Origin: Aureispira sp. CCB-QB1
Lineage (GTDB): Bacteria > Bacteroidota > Bacteroidia > Chitinophagales > Saprospiraceae
DNA: 64,000 nt
Assembly: GCF_000724545.1 (NCBI RefSeq)
Contig: NZ_JHBV01000044.1
Span: 1 to 64,000 of the forward strand
Direction of reading: 5' to 3'
The notes under the pieces: generated by a model
Told to the model about the DNA's origin: nothing
Databases searched by the model: none
The model's input: the letters and a program-made list of their open reading frames with translations, nothing else
Translations under genes and position numbers: made by a program
Part shown: piece after piece, positions 19,537 to 28,346 of the stretch
Position numbering within the stretch: the stretch's first letter is position 1
How the letters are laid out: each line of letters begins with the position of its first letter

Positions 19537-19548
19537 TTAAATAAAATA

Positions 19549-20832
19549 ATGCCCATGAAAATGAATCTATATGTTTGTGCATTGTCAATCAGTGTATTGG
19601 TAAGCTGTTCGGATACTGTCACTAAAAAATCTGAAATTAAACAATATCCAATAGTACTGGATGAGGTAAGTGAAAAAAGTGTTACAGTAGCATCCAGATC
19701 TCCCAATGTACACATTGCTGTTCAAGAGTCTCAACCCTTATCGCCACAATTGGTGCTTCTAAGCAAAGAGGTAGAACCTGCACCACCACCTCCTCCTGAG
19801 CCTGAGCCAGAACCTGAGTGGGAAATTCTTCTTCCGCCAGAAACGATGGAAGAAAAGTGGCAACGGATTGTTCAAGGAGCGGTTGGTACGGGTAGGTACG
19901 CTTGGGAAAATGCTAGATTTTGCCAAACTTATGGGAATACATTGGTAGAACAAGGGCGTTATCAAGAGGCTATTGTTGCTTATGAGAAGGCAATAGAAAT
20001 AGACTATCCATACAAGGGAGATTGTTATTGGAAAATAGCAAGAGTTTATGGATTACAAGGTAAAGATGTTTACGAAATAGATAACTATTTACTTAAAAGA
20101 AAAAGAAAGTACAGCCTACTTAAACAAACGAAGGAATTGAAAAACTACGAATTCTTATTGCAAGACACGGCTTTTCAGGCTTACAGAAAATGGGAACGTT
20201 TTTGGAATTCGTATGATCAATTGTTTAAAGGCAATAAATTGGCCATGTTTGAAGCATTTAAGTATTCTGCTCCCGAAGCCCATACGGTAGGTACTTATGA
20301 TTTGGGACCCACCAACTTGTTTGAAGCGGTCAATGCTAAGTATGATGATTATCAGCTATATGAAAAAGAACATCCTATTGTGTATGGCTATTTTGATGCT
20401 TTTGTAAAAGAGGCTCGATATAGAGCTTTTAGCCGAAGTGGGCGAAATTTGTGTCGATTTGAAATGTGTATGGCACAAGAAAATTACTTCTTAGTTGTAT
20501 ACAGTGTGGAGGAGAGTTGGTCAGAGTATATTTTGCCTAAAAAATATTATTTAGTCACCTATAACAAGCAAGGGGATAAAATCTCGGAACTAGAAGTTGC
20601 CAAACGTGGTTCCTTAAAAACATGCAAGGCTTTTGTGCTAAATGCTGACAATAGTTTTGTTGTTACGAATTATGCTATCAAGTGGAAAAAAGGTACCAAG
20701 CAGCAATGGAGAAATAAGAATTTTTATAATCAGACACATCTCAAAAAAACAATTGCTAAATCCAGCCAAGCTTATGAGATTACGATTTCTGGTCGAGTTA
20801 TAGAAGCTGGAGGCTCAATAAGTATGCGATAG
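19549..20832 (+). CDS. TPR-containing lipoprotein, paralogous family member 2
   Basis: The 427-residue protein starts with a lipoprotein signal (MKMNLYVCALSISVLVSC from an alternative ATG at 19555). A Pro/Glu-rich spacer (APPPPPEPEPEPEWE, about residues 80-95) follows, then TPR-like LVEQGRYQEAIVAYEKAIEI. The C-terminal domain closely matches its upstream paralog (YSVEESWSEYILPKKYYLVT, KRGSLKTC, WKKGTKQQ). The spacer probably spans the periplasm or cell wall. Function is unknown. It is flanked on the left by repeat copy C. Confidence 0.65.
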   Translation: MPMKMNLYVCALSISVLVSCSDTVTKKSEIKQYPIVLDEVSEKSVTVASRSPNVHIAVQESQPLSPQLVLLSKEVEPAPPPPPEPEPEPEWEILLPPETMEEKWQRIVQGAVGTGRYAWENARFCQTYGNTLVEQGRYQEAIVAYEKAIEIDYPYKGDCYWKIARVYGLQGKDVYEIDNYLLKRKRKYSLLKQTKELKNYEFLLQDTAFQAYRKWERFWNSYDQLFKGNKLAMFEAFKYSAPEAHTVGTYDLGPTNLFEAVNAKYDDYQLYEKEHPIVYGYFDAFVKEARYRAFSRSGRNLCRFEMCMAQENYFLVVYSVEESWSEYILPKKYYLVTYNKQGDKISELEVAKRGSLKTCKAFVLNADNSFVVTNYAIKWKKGTKQQWRNKNFYNQTHLKKTIAKSSQAYEITISGRVIEAGGSISMR

Positions 20833-20971
20833 TTGAATAAATAACACCTAAGTGATACATAATCAGGTTTGTATGGGGTGTATTTGGGTTTGGCATAGCC
20901 TTTGACATTTTAATACGTGTTTATAGTTGACTGATATATAAGAGGTGTAAGCAAGAACAAGAACTCAAACA

Positions 20972-20986
20972 ATTAACGAACTACTA
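20972..20986. repeat. Solo right-end terminal repeat of the intergenic element
   Basis: ATTAACGAACTACTA matches the right terminal repeat of copies A and F. No left half is recognisable. It ends 15 bases before the ATG at 21002, the same geometry as the full copies A, C and E. Confidence 0.4.
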
Positions 20987-21001
20987 AAAAATCATATCCT
21001 T

Positions 21002-21682
21002 ATGCAATTACTAAAAATAAGTTTCATTCTAAGTTTAGTAACAAGCTTATGCTCTTTTGCTTATTATTCTACCTACGAGGATGGTCGAGAGCGTTTGTAC
21101 AAAGATTTTCTCAGTAAATTTGAGCAAATAAACTTGCCCAATACCATTACTTTAGAAGCCTATATTGTTACGAACGAAATGACTCCTCAAAAACGCAAAA
21201 AACAATTAGAAAAACTAGAAAGTAAAACAGAACTAAATAAGGTTTTAACGAAAGACTACGATGCTTTTATTCCTGGAATTGGGCGAGGTATGATGAGCCG
21301 AATGGGACCTAGTACTTATAAGGCTGAACTAGCTTTGGCAACGAGTGGTAAGTATAGTGCTGTGATTTATAGCGAATCTCGTGCTTTTGATGGAGGTGCT
21401 AAGTCATATCTATTAGCGACCTTTGATGGAAAAGGAAATCCGATAGCAACACGTTATTTAGGATATTCGGGACTAGAGGAACAAACAGAATTGACCATTA
21501 CAGAAAGAATGGAATTGACAACAAAACGCATAGTTTTAGAAGGAGAATCTAAACGTTATGATGAGAAGGATGTTAAAAAGATGTTTATTACCCCCAAAGG
21601 AGAAATTTTAGTACATGAAGAGACAAAATCTATGGATGAAATAGAACCTGTTCAACAAAAAGCAATCCTTAAATTTTCTTAG
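21002..21682 (+). CDS. Exported protein, paralogous family member 3
   Basis: The 226-residue protein has an N-terminal signal peptide (MQLLKISFILSLVTSLCSFA) without a lipobox in the standard place. Its central part aligns with the C-terminal domain of the two lipoproteins upstream: MSRMGPSTYKAELALA, then AVIYSESR, then SYLLATFDGKGNPIA. It lacks the TPR part. No known family was recognised. It is probably periplasmic. Confidence 0.6.
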   Translation: MQLLKISFILSLVTSLCSFAYYSTYEDGRERLYKDFLSKFEQINLPNTITLEAYIVTNEMTPQKRKKQLEKLESKTELNKVLTKDYDAFIPGIGRGMMSRMGPSTYKAELALATSGKYSAVIYSESRAFDGGAKSYLLATFDGKGNPIATRYLGYSGLEEQTELTITERMELTTKRIVLEGESKRYDEKDVKKMFITPKGEILVHEETKSMDEIEPVQQKAILKFS

Positions 21683-21722
21683 GTACATACTTTATAAATT
21701 TTAAACAATTTCTTTTACTCAT

Positions 21723-21882
21723 TACTCCGTTGAAAAATCGTATTAGTTTGATTATCAGCAAGATGTGTTTTTATTAACCTTTACACTAAAAGACTGGTAA
21801 TCAAACTAATACAAGATGCTTTTTTACGTTTTTACTTCGTGAGCCTACGGGTTCGTAGAAAAAATAAAAAATCAACGGAGTA
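21723..21882. repeat. Intergenic inverted-repeat element, copy D
   Basis: 160 bp, bounded by TACTCCGTTGA and TCAACGGAGTA. It matches copy C base for base except for a handful of substitutions, for example GATGTGTTTTTATTAACC versus GATGCACTTTTATTAGCC. The length and order of internal hairpins are the same. Confidence 0.85.
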
Positions 21883-21892
21883 TTATTTACTA

Positions 21893-21924
21893 AAAGGTAG
21901 TTCTTAATTGAGCTGCCTTTTTTT
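21893..21924 (+). terminator. Rho-independent terminator
   Basis: AAAGGTAGTTC pairs with GAGCTGCCTTT (two G-T pairs) around TTAATT and runs into TTTTT. It lies beyond repeat copy D, so the mRNA of the gene ending at 21682 would include the repeat in its 3' UTR. Confidence 0.7.
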
Positions 21925-22241
21925 ATGAATGGTTTGAAGGTGCAGAAAAATTATAATCCATTTTTGGGGGATATGTGAATGTTAAAGCGACTGTTTTTTG
22001 TAGTATGAGCGCACTTATTAGTTTGTGAAACTCATGAACAATACTTTTGCGCTACTAGGTGAAACGATTAGAAATTAAAAAAAGAAAGGTTTTAATACAA
22101 TAGAAAACAAGGTTTGGAGGTTTTAGAATAGTAGATTGATTTCAACCCAACAAAAGAAAATACATGGCGAAACTATACTTGTTACATACTTAATTGAATT
22201 ATTAACACAGAATCGAAAAAATACCGTGTGTTATTATTTAG

Positions 22242-22463
22242 TAGTTCGTGGATTAGCTGCGCTGCTACTGCGTGGTACTTCGTGAGCGCTTCGCTTTTAG
22301 TTAGCTCCCTGCGGTCGTGAGAGCGCAAGCTTAGTTTTTTAGCTTTTTTGTGAAAAACTAAAAAAGCATCTTTACATCAGTTTGATTATCAATTCTTTAA
22401 GGAATCAAGCAGCGAAAGTGTACTCTATTGATAATCAAACTGATGCGATTTTCCTACGAACTA
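22242..22463. repeat. Intergenic inverted-repeat element, copy E
   Basis: About 222 bp from TAGTTCGTGGA (22242) to ACGAACTATTGA. It carries the GCTGCGCTGCTACTGCGTGG module in the opposite orientation to copies A, B and F, GAGCGCTTCGCTTTTAG, an AGCTTTTTTGTG / AAAAAAGC hairpin, and a TCAGTTTGATTATCA...TGATAATCAAACTGA hairpin. The right end is 28 bases before the ATG at 22492. Confidence 0.7.
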
Positions 22464-22491
22464 TTGATGATTCTAATCAAAAACATCAGTT

Positions 22492-23202
22492 ATGCAAGTA
22501 TTAAAAATGGGTTTAGTTGGAGCAGCACTATTGTTCTTATCATCGTTTGGAATAAATTCAGAAGCGGGAACAAGGAAAGTAAGTGCTAAATATCGGGCAG
22601 CACAATACGAACAATTTTTAGAAAAATTTGAAACGGTTGAATCGCTGCAAGAAATTCTTTTGGATGTGCGGATTCACCAGCCTTTGCCTGTGAGCGAAGC
22701 AGAATTTAAGGCAGTGAATTTGGATCGAATGGAAGTTCGAAAAGTTATTGAGAGTCGAATGTTACTGCCAGATTTTGATTTATTTTTGCCAGAGATTAGC
22801 CACAAAAGAAAAGGAGGGTTGCGCCCCAATACGTATGAGGCAGAATATTTAGTCAAGAGAACGAAAAAATTTGATCTAGTGATTTATAGTTCGTATGATG
22901 ATGCGCGTCGTTATCATAAAAACTATTACTTGGCTACTTTTAATAAAAAAGGAGTTATCTTAGCCAAAGAACCAATTGGTATGAGTAATCAATATGTATA
23001 TACTGCCGCAAAACTAAATCATCATTGGTTAACAAGTACGTCCGTTCTTGATGGTCAAGAGTTGCCTTTGAGTATTAAAAAAGTTAAAATTGAGCGAAAG
23101 GGGAATGTTAATGTATTGGGCGAAGTACATCCTTACCTAGATGCTGCTATAGATAAATTTAAAAATGAAACACCGAAAAATTACAGATTAAGAGTAGAGT
23201 AA
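22492..23202 (+). CDS. Exported protein, paralogous family member 4
   Basis: The 236-residue product has a signal peptide (MQVLKMGLVGAALLFLSSFG). It is collinear with the gene at 21002: an N-terminal KYRAAQYEQFLEKFE segment, LLPDFDLFLPEI, then the shared core NTYEAEYL, LVIYSSYDDAR and NYYLATFNKKGVILA. No enzymatic motif is visible. It is likely periplasmic and of unknown function. It is followed by a strong terminator. Confidence 0.6.
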   Translation: MQVLKMGLVGAALLFLSSFGINSEAGTRKVSAKYRAAQYEQFLEKFETVESLQEILLDVRIHQPLPVSEAEFKAVNLDRMEVRKVIESRMLLPDFDLFLPEISHKRKGGLRPNTYEAEYLVKRTKKFDLVIYSSYDDARRYHKNYYLATFNKKGVILAKEPIGMSNQYVYTAAKLNHHWLTSTSVLDGQELPLSIKKVKIERKGNVNVLGEVHPYLDAAIDKFKNETPKNYRLRVE

Positions 23203-23267
23203 ATACCCCCTCTCTTTTGTATATTTTACTTGTAATCTGAAATCTGTTTTAGTCCTAAAAACAGTGG

Positions 23268-23295
23268 AAGGCAGCTTTTGAGCTGCCTTTTTTTT
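23268..23295 (+). terminator. Rho-independent terminator after paralog 4
   Basis: AAGGCAGCT, loop TTTG, AGCTGCCTT, then a run of T to 23295. Confidence 0.9.
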
Positions 23296-23344
23296 GAAAT
23301 ATAAGTGGCAGAAAAGCACCTAATTTTATAGGAGGATTACAAAT

Positions 23345-24700
23345 CTAATCATCTAATATGTCTTCTAAAACATCATCCCAAGGATTGTCAAATTCGTCTG
23401 CTTCTGCTACTTTTTTCATATCACTTTCTAAATCTGTTACTTGAAGAATAATGATACCGATTATAAAAAAGAGGGTCATAAACAGCATACTATTTCTCAT
23501 AGAACCAGTAATTTGATTGATAAAGCCAAAGGCAAAACTACCGATTACAATGGCTAATTTCTCTGTGATGTCAAAAAAGCTAAAGAACGAAGCCGTGTCT
23601 TTGGTCGCTTTAGGGATTAACCTAGAATAAGTAGAGCGAGAAATAGATTGTACACCTCCCATTCCTAATCCTAAAATTCCAGCTAAAATATAAAAGCCAA
23701 CTTTAATGGTAAGGAAATAACAAACAATACAAATGCCTACCCATATGACCAAAATAGTACTAATAGCAAAGCGGCTACCTTTTTTGCTTGATACCCAAGA
23801 AAAGAAATAAGCACCAACAATAGCCAAAATTTGAAGAATGAGTACAACAACAATCATTTCAACAAAGGTAATGTCCATAACTTGAGAAGCAAATAAAGGA
23901 GCTAAAAGCATGACGGTTAATACGCCCATACTGTAGAAGAAGAAGGAAAGTAAGAACTTTTTCATTGTTGGTCTAGCCTTGACTTGCACAAATACTTTTC
24001 GGAGTTCTTTGATGCCACGTCCTAAGACTTGGGAAGACATTTTATTTCCTGTAGGTTGATCCTTTAGGTGATAAAAAGCAATTTGAGCAAAGCCTAACCA
24101 CCAAAGTCCTACCAACAAAAAACCAAATTTGGTAGCAGTATTCACGCCATCAAAGCCAAATGTGTCTGGGAAAATGATGAACAGGAGATTAATGATTAAT
24201 AAAATAACACTTCCAATATAACCAAAAGTAAAGCCTCTTGCACTAACACTATCCATTCTATCAGGGGTTGCTATCTCAGGCAGAAAACCATTATAAAAAA
24301 CCAAAGATCCTGCATAACCTACACTAGCTAATACCGAACACATAATTCCGTACTCGATATTGGGACCATCAAAAAAATACAAACCCATACAAGAGGCAGC
24401 CCCCAAGTAGGTGAAAAATTGCATGAACCGCTTTTTTCCACCAATATAATCCGCAATGCCAGACAAAATAGGAGAGGTAATGACAATGACTAAAAAGGAA
24501 AAAGAGATAGCATAAGTAAACAAAACAGAACTGGAGATTTTAATCCCAAAAAATGGAACAATTTCGCCTCCAAATGCCGCTTCTGTAACACTTTCGTAGT
24601 ATTTAGGAAAAATAGCCGTGGTAACAATTAAATTATAAACAGAGTTTGCCCAATCATAAGAAGACCAAGCATTGATGAGTTTTTTGCTATTTTTTTCCAT
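23345..24700 (-). CDS. MFS transporter, Atg22/UMF1 family
   Basis: The 451-residue inner-membrane protein has about 12 hydrophobic helices. It opens with the family signature AWSSYDWANSVYNLIVTTAIFPKYYES, and SRSTYSRLIPKATKDTASFF lies in the second half, as in Atg22-like (UMF1) transporters. Yeast Atg22 exports amino acids from the vacuole; the bacterial substrate is unknown. The acidic C-terminal tail (DEFDNPWDDVLEDILDD) is cytoplasmic. It is convergent with paralog 4, with the terminator between them. Confidence 0.85.
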   Translation of the reverse strand: MEKNSKKLINAWSSYDWANSVYNLIVTTAIFPKYYESVTEAAFGGEIVPFFGIKISSSVLFTYAISFSFLVIVITSPILSGIADYIGGKKRFMQFFTYLGAASCMGLYFFDGPNIEYGIMCSVLASVGYAGSLVFYNGFLPEIATPDRMDSVSARGFTFGYIGSVILLIINLLFIIFPDTFGFDGVNTATKFGFLLVGLWWLGFAQIAFYHLKDQPTGNKMSSQVLGRGIKELRKVFVQVKARPTMKKFLLSFFFYSMGVLTVMLLAPLFASQVMDITFVEMIVVVLILQILAIVGAYFFSWVSSKKGSRFAISTILVIWVGICIVCYFLTIKVGFYILAGILGLGMGGVQSISRSTYSRLIPKATKDTASFFSFFDITEKLAIVIGSFAFGFINQITGSMRNSMLFMTLFFIIGIIILQVTDLESDMKKVAEADEFDNPWDDVLEDILDD

Positions 24701-25274
24701 ATCTATGTTCGTGCTGTTGGTGTGCAGTGTCTTTTTTTAGGACAAGATAATAATAAGGTGGAAAGAAATTCATTTTCGAGTAGACTAAAATAAGATGTGT
24801 TATTTTTCTAGCTATTGAAGTAGGCATATTAGGGAATAAAAATAAAAGGAATAGGCAAGGCTGTTGGTGTGAACAAAACAATAGAAAAAGAGGAGTTCAA
24901 AAGGGACATAAATGGATTTTTGTAGTGCTTTAAAATAACATTTTGGCTATTAATTTGCACTGTTTTTTTGGCAGGAAAAATGTATTTTAGTTTAAAGCCT
25001 TAGTATGTAATATTGTTATATGTAAATTGATTTAAACCATTAATAGTCAAAACTTAATTGCCCATCAAGGTGTTTGGTTATTTCTCAATTGTTTTGGTTT
25101 TATTCAATAGAATTAACAGACTGCTAAATTTAGATAAGTGCAGGTGCAGCGTAAAATGATAAGCAATCTTAGGAAAGATGACCATCTGTAGGTTGTTGTT
25201 TATTTAGAACAGACACTTGTTATGAGTAAGACAATGGAATTCGTCCCTTTCATATTCTTGTAAAATAAAAAATT
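24701..25274. other. Divergent intergenic region
   Basis: 574 AT-rich bases between divergent genes. No clear TTG-N19-TAnnTTTG promoter, RNA gene or repeat copy was found. A 64-codon minus-strand open frame at 24687-24881 overlaps the MFS start out of frame and is rejected. Confidence 0.35.
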
Positions 25275-26141
25275 ATGCAAATTAAAATTAACCTTATTGT
25301 TTACAACAGATTGTATCTCCTTATTAGTGTTTTATTCTTAACGGCTTGCCAAGGAAATAAAGAAATTAGAAAAGAGGAAAATAAAAAGCTGCTGGTTGGA
25401 TTTGTTAATGAGACTGATGTAGGAATTGATTATTATCGTTCTATAAAAAGTAATGTAGCTCGTTTACAAGCATTTATGGCAGGGAAATTTGTTCAACAAG
25501 ATATTGTATACTTAGATTCTTTTCTTGATAGTCTAAAAAATATAGTCAATGCAGAAGCAGAAAATACAAGCATAACAAAATTAACACAAGGCATGTATTC
25601 TACCTGGCTAGTGAATGATAATAATGACAGTGTCGTATTGTATAGTTTTCCAGTAGGTGACCCTCGTAAAGTTGGTTACTGGCTTTATCATTATCAAGTG
25701 CTAACAAGTTTGCCAGATGACCCCATTTATGAAGTTTTTGAAGAATTGATCGAAATAGATAGGGACACAATTGAGAGTTATTTTTATGCTTCTCCAAAAG
25801 ACTTTGACCCTTCTTTAAAAGAGTTGTTAAAAAACTATACAGCCGAATTTAAGAGTATTAACTTGAGGAAGTTAAAACAATTGGAGGATAAAGAGAGACC
25901 AATTGAAAATGGGAAATTTTACTTGAGGCAAAACCCTATTTTTTTCAAAAGCGAAACTTATGTTACAAATCATTCATTAGATAGCCCCGTATGTGAGAAG
26001 GATATTTATGAATTGCATCCTAAATATTATTATTATCATACGATTGCCTACACCGATTCAACACGTAAAACAGTTGCTGGTGTTTATCCAGGAAGGTTCT
26101 TAAAAGAAGGTGCATTTATAGATAAATCGCTTCGTCAGTAG
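25275..26141 (+). CDS. Lipoprotein, possibly CpcT/CpeT-like
   Basis: The 288-residue protein has a signal with lipobox Cys (LISVLFLTACQGN). The mature part begins with LQAFMAGKFVQQD and continues with a segment where a YSFPVGDPRKVGYWLYHYQV strand pattern precedes LPDDPIYEVFEELIEIDRDT. This resembles the CpcT/CpeT chromophore-lyase-like fold, which is widespread in non-phototrophic Bacteroidota without known bilin substrates. The resemblance is from pattern only, so the family call is tentative. It is probably attached to a membrane facing the periplasm. Confidence 0.45.
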   Translation: MQIKINLIVYNRLYLLISVLFLTACQGNKEIRKEENKKLLVGFVNETDVGIDYYRSIKSNVARLQAFMAGKFVQQDIVYLDSFLDSLKNIVNAEAENTSITKLTQGMYSTWLVNDNNDSVVLYSFPVGDPRKVGYWLYHYQVLTSLPDDPIYEVFEELIEIDRDTIESYFYASPKDFDPSLKELLKNYTAEFKSINLRKLKQLEDKERPIENGKFYLRQNPIFFKSETYVTNHSLDSPVCEKDIYELHPKYYYYHTIAYTDSTRKTVAGVYPGRFLKEGAFIDKSLRQ

Positions 26142-26168
26142 GGTGAATGTTTTATACGAAAAAATTAA

Positions 26169-26218
26169 ATGTTGAATTCTAGTGTAAATAGCACTGTTTT
26201 ACATTTAGAATTCAACAT
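26169..26218. terminator. Bidirectional terminator between convergent genes
   Basis: ATGTTGAATTCTAGTGTAAA pairs almost completely with TTTACATTTAGAATTCAACAT, forming a stem of about 20 bp. It lies between stop codons at 26141 (+) and 26233 (-). Confidence 0.75.
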
Positions 26219-26232
26219 CCCATATTGGTATT

Positions 26233-27588
26233 TTATCGAGTCGAGTTCATGCCCCCACCAGAACCATAGTCGCCAGTAAATTCACCAAAGGAATAAGCAT
26301 TAGCTGGTACTTCATAATTGCTAGGTACGACATAGGCTACCACCTTGCTTGTTGAGTAAGACTTGATGTTGACAGCATTTCTTTGATTGCCTCCAAGTAA
26401 CAATACCTCTTCTCCTTTTTTACCAACCACAAAGCCGACATGACCTTTCCACCCAGGACCAGCACCATCCCAATCGATGACTGCGATGGCTCCATAGGCA
26501 GGTTTCCCTAGATTTTTACCATATTTTTTCCAAGAAATAGCCATTGCACTATTGGTACCTCCTTGACCTGCTTTTTTCATCACCCAATTAACAAAAGAAG
26601 AGCACCAAGGCGTTTCATCATTTTTTATATTACCTTTTACAGAAGCATGGTATTCTAAAACTCTAGGATTGTGCTTCTTCTTACTAGTATTTTCTTTGAC
26701 ACCTTTTTCTCCTTCTGCTATTTTTATCCAATTGGGTTTATTCAAAGGACCTGTATTGGAATTAATATCATCGCTACTAATAGGTTTTCCATTGCCAACC
26801 AAGAGCTTAAATGTTTTTCCATCAGGTTCTACAAGACCATCGCTAAATCCATTAAGATTAATGCTTTGAAACTTTTTGATGGCACTAATTGTAAGTGGTC
26901 CACATATACCAAGACCGATAAGTTTTCCACCTTTCTTTTTGAGCAATTCTTGGACTATCTTAACATCTTCCTTGTCGTTAACACCTTTTTTGCCAACGGA
27001 ATTTTTGATGGATGATAAATCTAAATCTTTATTGTCTTTATTATCTTTATCAATAGGGGTATATGCATTAAGTTTTTTCCAAGTATTATCGTTGGGGGTG
27101 ATAATCCCTGTGTCTGCTTCTTCTACTTTTTGTTGAAAATTTTTAATTGCTTTAATTGTTTTGGGACCACATATTCCAGAGCCTTTTAAGGGGGCATTAT
27201 TTTTTTCTCTAAGCAAATTTTGAACAAGGCTTACGTCACTTTTTTTATTATCACCTTTGCGCCCAACCGAGCCACTAATACTTTTACTTGATGTTGGTTC
27301 ATTTACTAACGTATGATCTACCGTGTCATCCTTGGTGCTAGACCAGTCTTTTATCCCTTCTTGGTGAGATTGCAAAGCATTTTTAATTCGTTCACTAGAG
27401 CTTAATGCTTTTTCTTTTGCCTCTATTTTATTGGCAATTTTTTTTAGACTAGTATTAAGCTTATTAAGTTTGAGTTGTTCATTTGAGTCAATCTGCCCAT
27501 CTGCCATAAATAGCTTTTCATAATATCGAATGGTATCTTCATACTTTCGTATTGTTTCGCGCAACTTTGCTAGTTTTTGAAGTTTCAT
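26233..27588 (-). CDS. Double peptidoglycan-binding plus CHAP-type (TIGR02594-like) hydrolase
   Basis: The 451-residue protein opens with a charged coiled coil (1-75) carrying DGQIDSNEQ, an EF-hand-like loop. Two peptidoglycan-binding domains follow at about 105-173 (SVGRKGDNKKSDVSLVQNLL, GICGPKTIKAIKNFQ) and 192-263. A cysteine amidase/peptidase domain at about 285-425 has Cys329 in TPWCSSFVNW and His383 in WKGHVGFVVG as the likely catalytic pair. No signal peptide is present, so it may be delivered by a contractile or other dedicated machine, or act on cell lysis. It probably cleaves peptide or amide bonds in peptidoglycan. Confidence 0.8.
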   Translation of the reverse strand: MKLQKLAKLRETIRKYEDTIRYYEKLFMADGQIDSNEQLKLNKLNTSLKKIANKIEAKEKALSSSERIKNALQSHQEGIKDWSSTKDDTVDHTLVNEPTSSKSISGSVGRKGDNKKSDVSLVQNLLREKNNAPLKGSGICGPKTIKAIKNFQQKVEEADTGIITPNDNTWKKLNAYTPIDKDNKDNKDLDLSSIKNSVGKKGVNDKEDVKIVQELLKKKGGKLIGLGICGPLTISAIKKFQSINLNGFSDGLVEPDGKTFKLLVGNGKPISSDDINSNTGPLNKPNWIKIAEGEKGVKENTSKKKHNPRVLEYHASVKGNIKNDETPWCSSFVNWVMKKAGQGGTNSAMAISWKKYGKNLGKPAYGAIAVIDWDGAGPGWKGHVGFVVGKKGEEVLLLGGNQRNAVNIKSYSTSKVVAYVVPSNYEVPANAYSFGEFTGDYGSGGGMNSTR

Positions 27589-27888
27589 AGCTACTTTTTT
27601 TGAATGTTATTGAGTGTCTGTTCTAAATTGGATAGATTTTGAGGGCTAAAATAAATCGTTGGAATAGGTGTTAGTATGAAAGTGTGATTTTAATAGGTTG
27701 TCTATTAGGTAAATATAACTTTTTTTATTGAAAAAAAAACTACTTTTTGCTTCTTTACAATAAGAAAAGTAATGAGAAAAAATGGTTTTGTAGCCATTGT
27801 TAAATAACCTAGAATTAAACTTAAACAGTGGCAAATGGTGTTGTTTTTGAGGCAGGATTATTATTCTAAAAATAATAAATCATTTATT
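27589..27888. other. Divergent intergenic region
   Basis: 300 bases, strongly AT-rich. No promoter consensus, repeat or RNA gene was recognised. A plus-strand in-frame ATG at 27835 precedes the next gene but adds a hydrophilic extension in front of its signal peptide. Confidence 0.3.
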
Positions 27889-28290
27889 ATGCGAAATGCA
27901 ATACAATTTTTGGGGTTGGTATATCTTAGCATTGCATTAGTGGCCTGTAGAGTTGCGGAAGAGGATATAATAGGCACTTGGACAACTTCCGATGGCGGTA
28001 CAATTACATTTAATGCAGACAGGACAGGAATAACAGTTAATTCACCTTATTTTGATTTTGCCTGTGGAGCAATTAATGGTGCTCCTATAAGTGTTGTTGA
28101 TACTTTTGAGTGGTGGATTGAGTCAGAAGGCACTAGGTCTAGTTTGTGGTTGGACATACCTAACCCAGCAACATTTCCGACTTGTGAGCCTAGTTTAAAG
28201 CATCCTATTCAATTCAATGGAAATAATAGAATACGAGTAGGACCTCATATCCCTGGAGTTTTAGAAGATAACTTAGAGTTATCTAGGTAG
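27889..28290 (+). CDS. Small lipoprotein with lipocalin-like start
   Basis: The 133-residue product from ATG 27889 has the signal MRNAIQFLGLVYLSIALVAC. EDIIGTWTTSDGGTITFNAD follows, the typical opening of lipocalin-like or META-type beta-barrel lipoproteins in Bacteroidota. Two later Cys residues (FACGAIN, FPTCEPS) could form a disulphide. The start 18 codons upstream is rejected because it precedes the signal peptide. The exact family is uncertain. Confidence 0.6.
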   Translation: MRNAIQFLGLVYLSIALVACRVAEEDIIGTWTTSDGGTITFNADRTGITVNSPYFDFACGAINGAPISVVDTFEWWIESEGTRSSLWLDIPNPATFPTCEPSLKHPIQFNGNNRIRVGPHIPGVLEDNLELSR

Positions 28291-28346
28291 CCACAATACG
28301 GCAAATAATAGCACAGCTAACAATTATAGATTGTACTATCTAAATT

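Larger units (their letters stand above)
21683..22491. other. Repeat-filled intergenic region
   Basis: 809 bases with no supported gene, occupied mainly by repeat copies D (21723-21882) and E (22242-22463) and a terminator at 21893-21924. The stretch 21925-22241 has no recognised feature. Confidence 0.5.

Noticed and set aside
19377-22463. CRISPR array suggested by regularly placed repeats
   Set aside because: Elements are 100-260 bp with terminal inverted repeats and genes between them; there are no short direct repeats with unique spacers and no cas genes.
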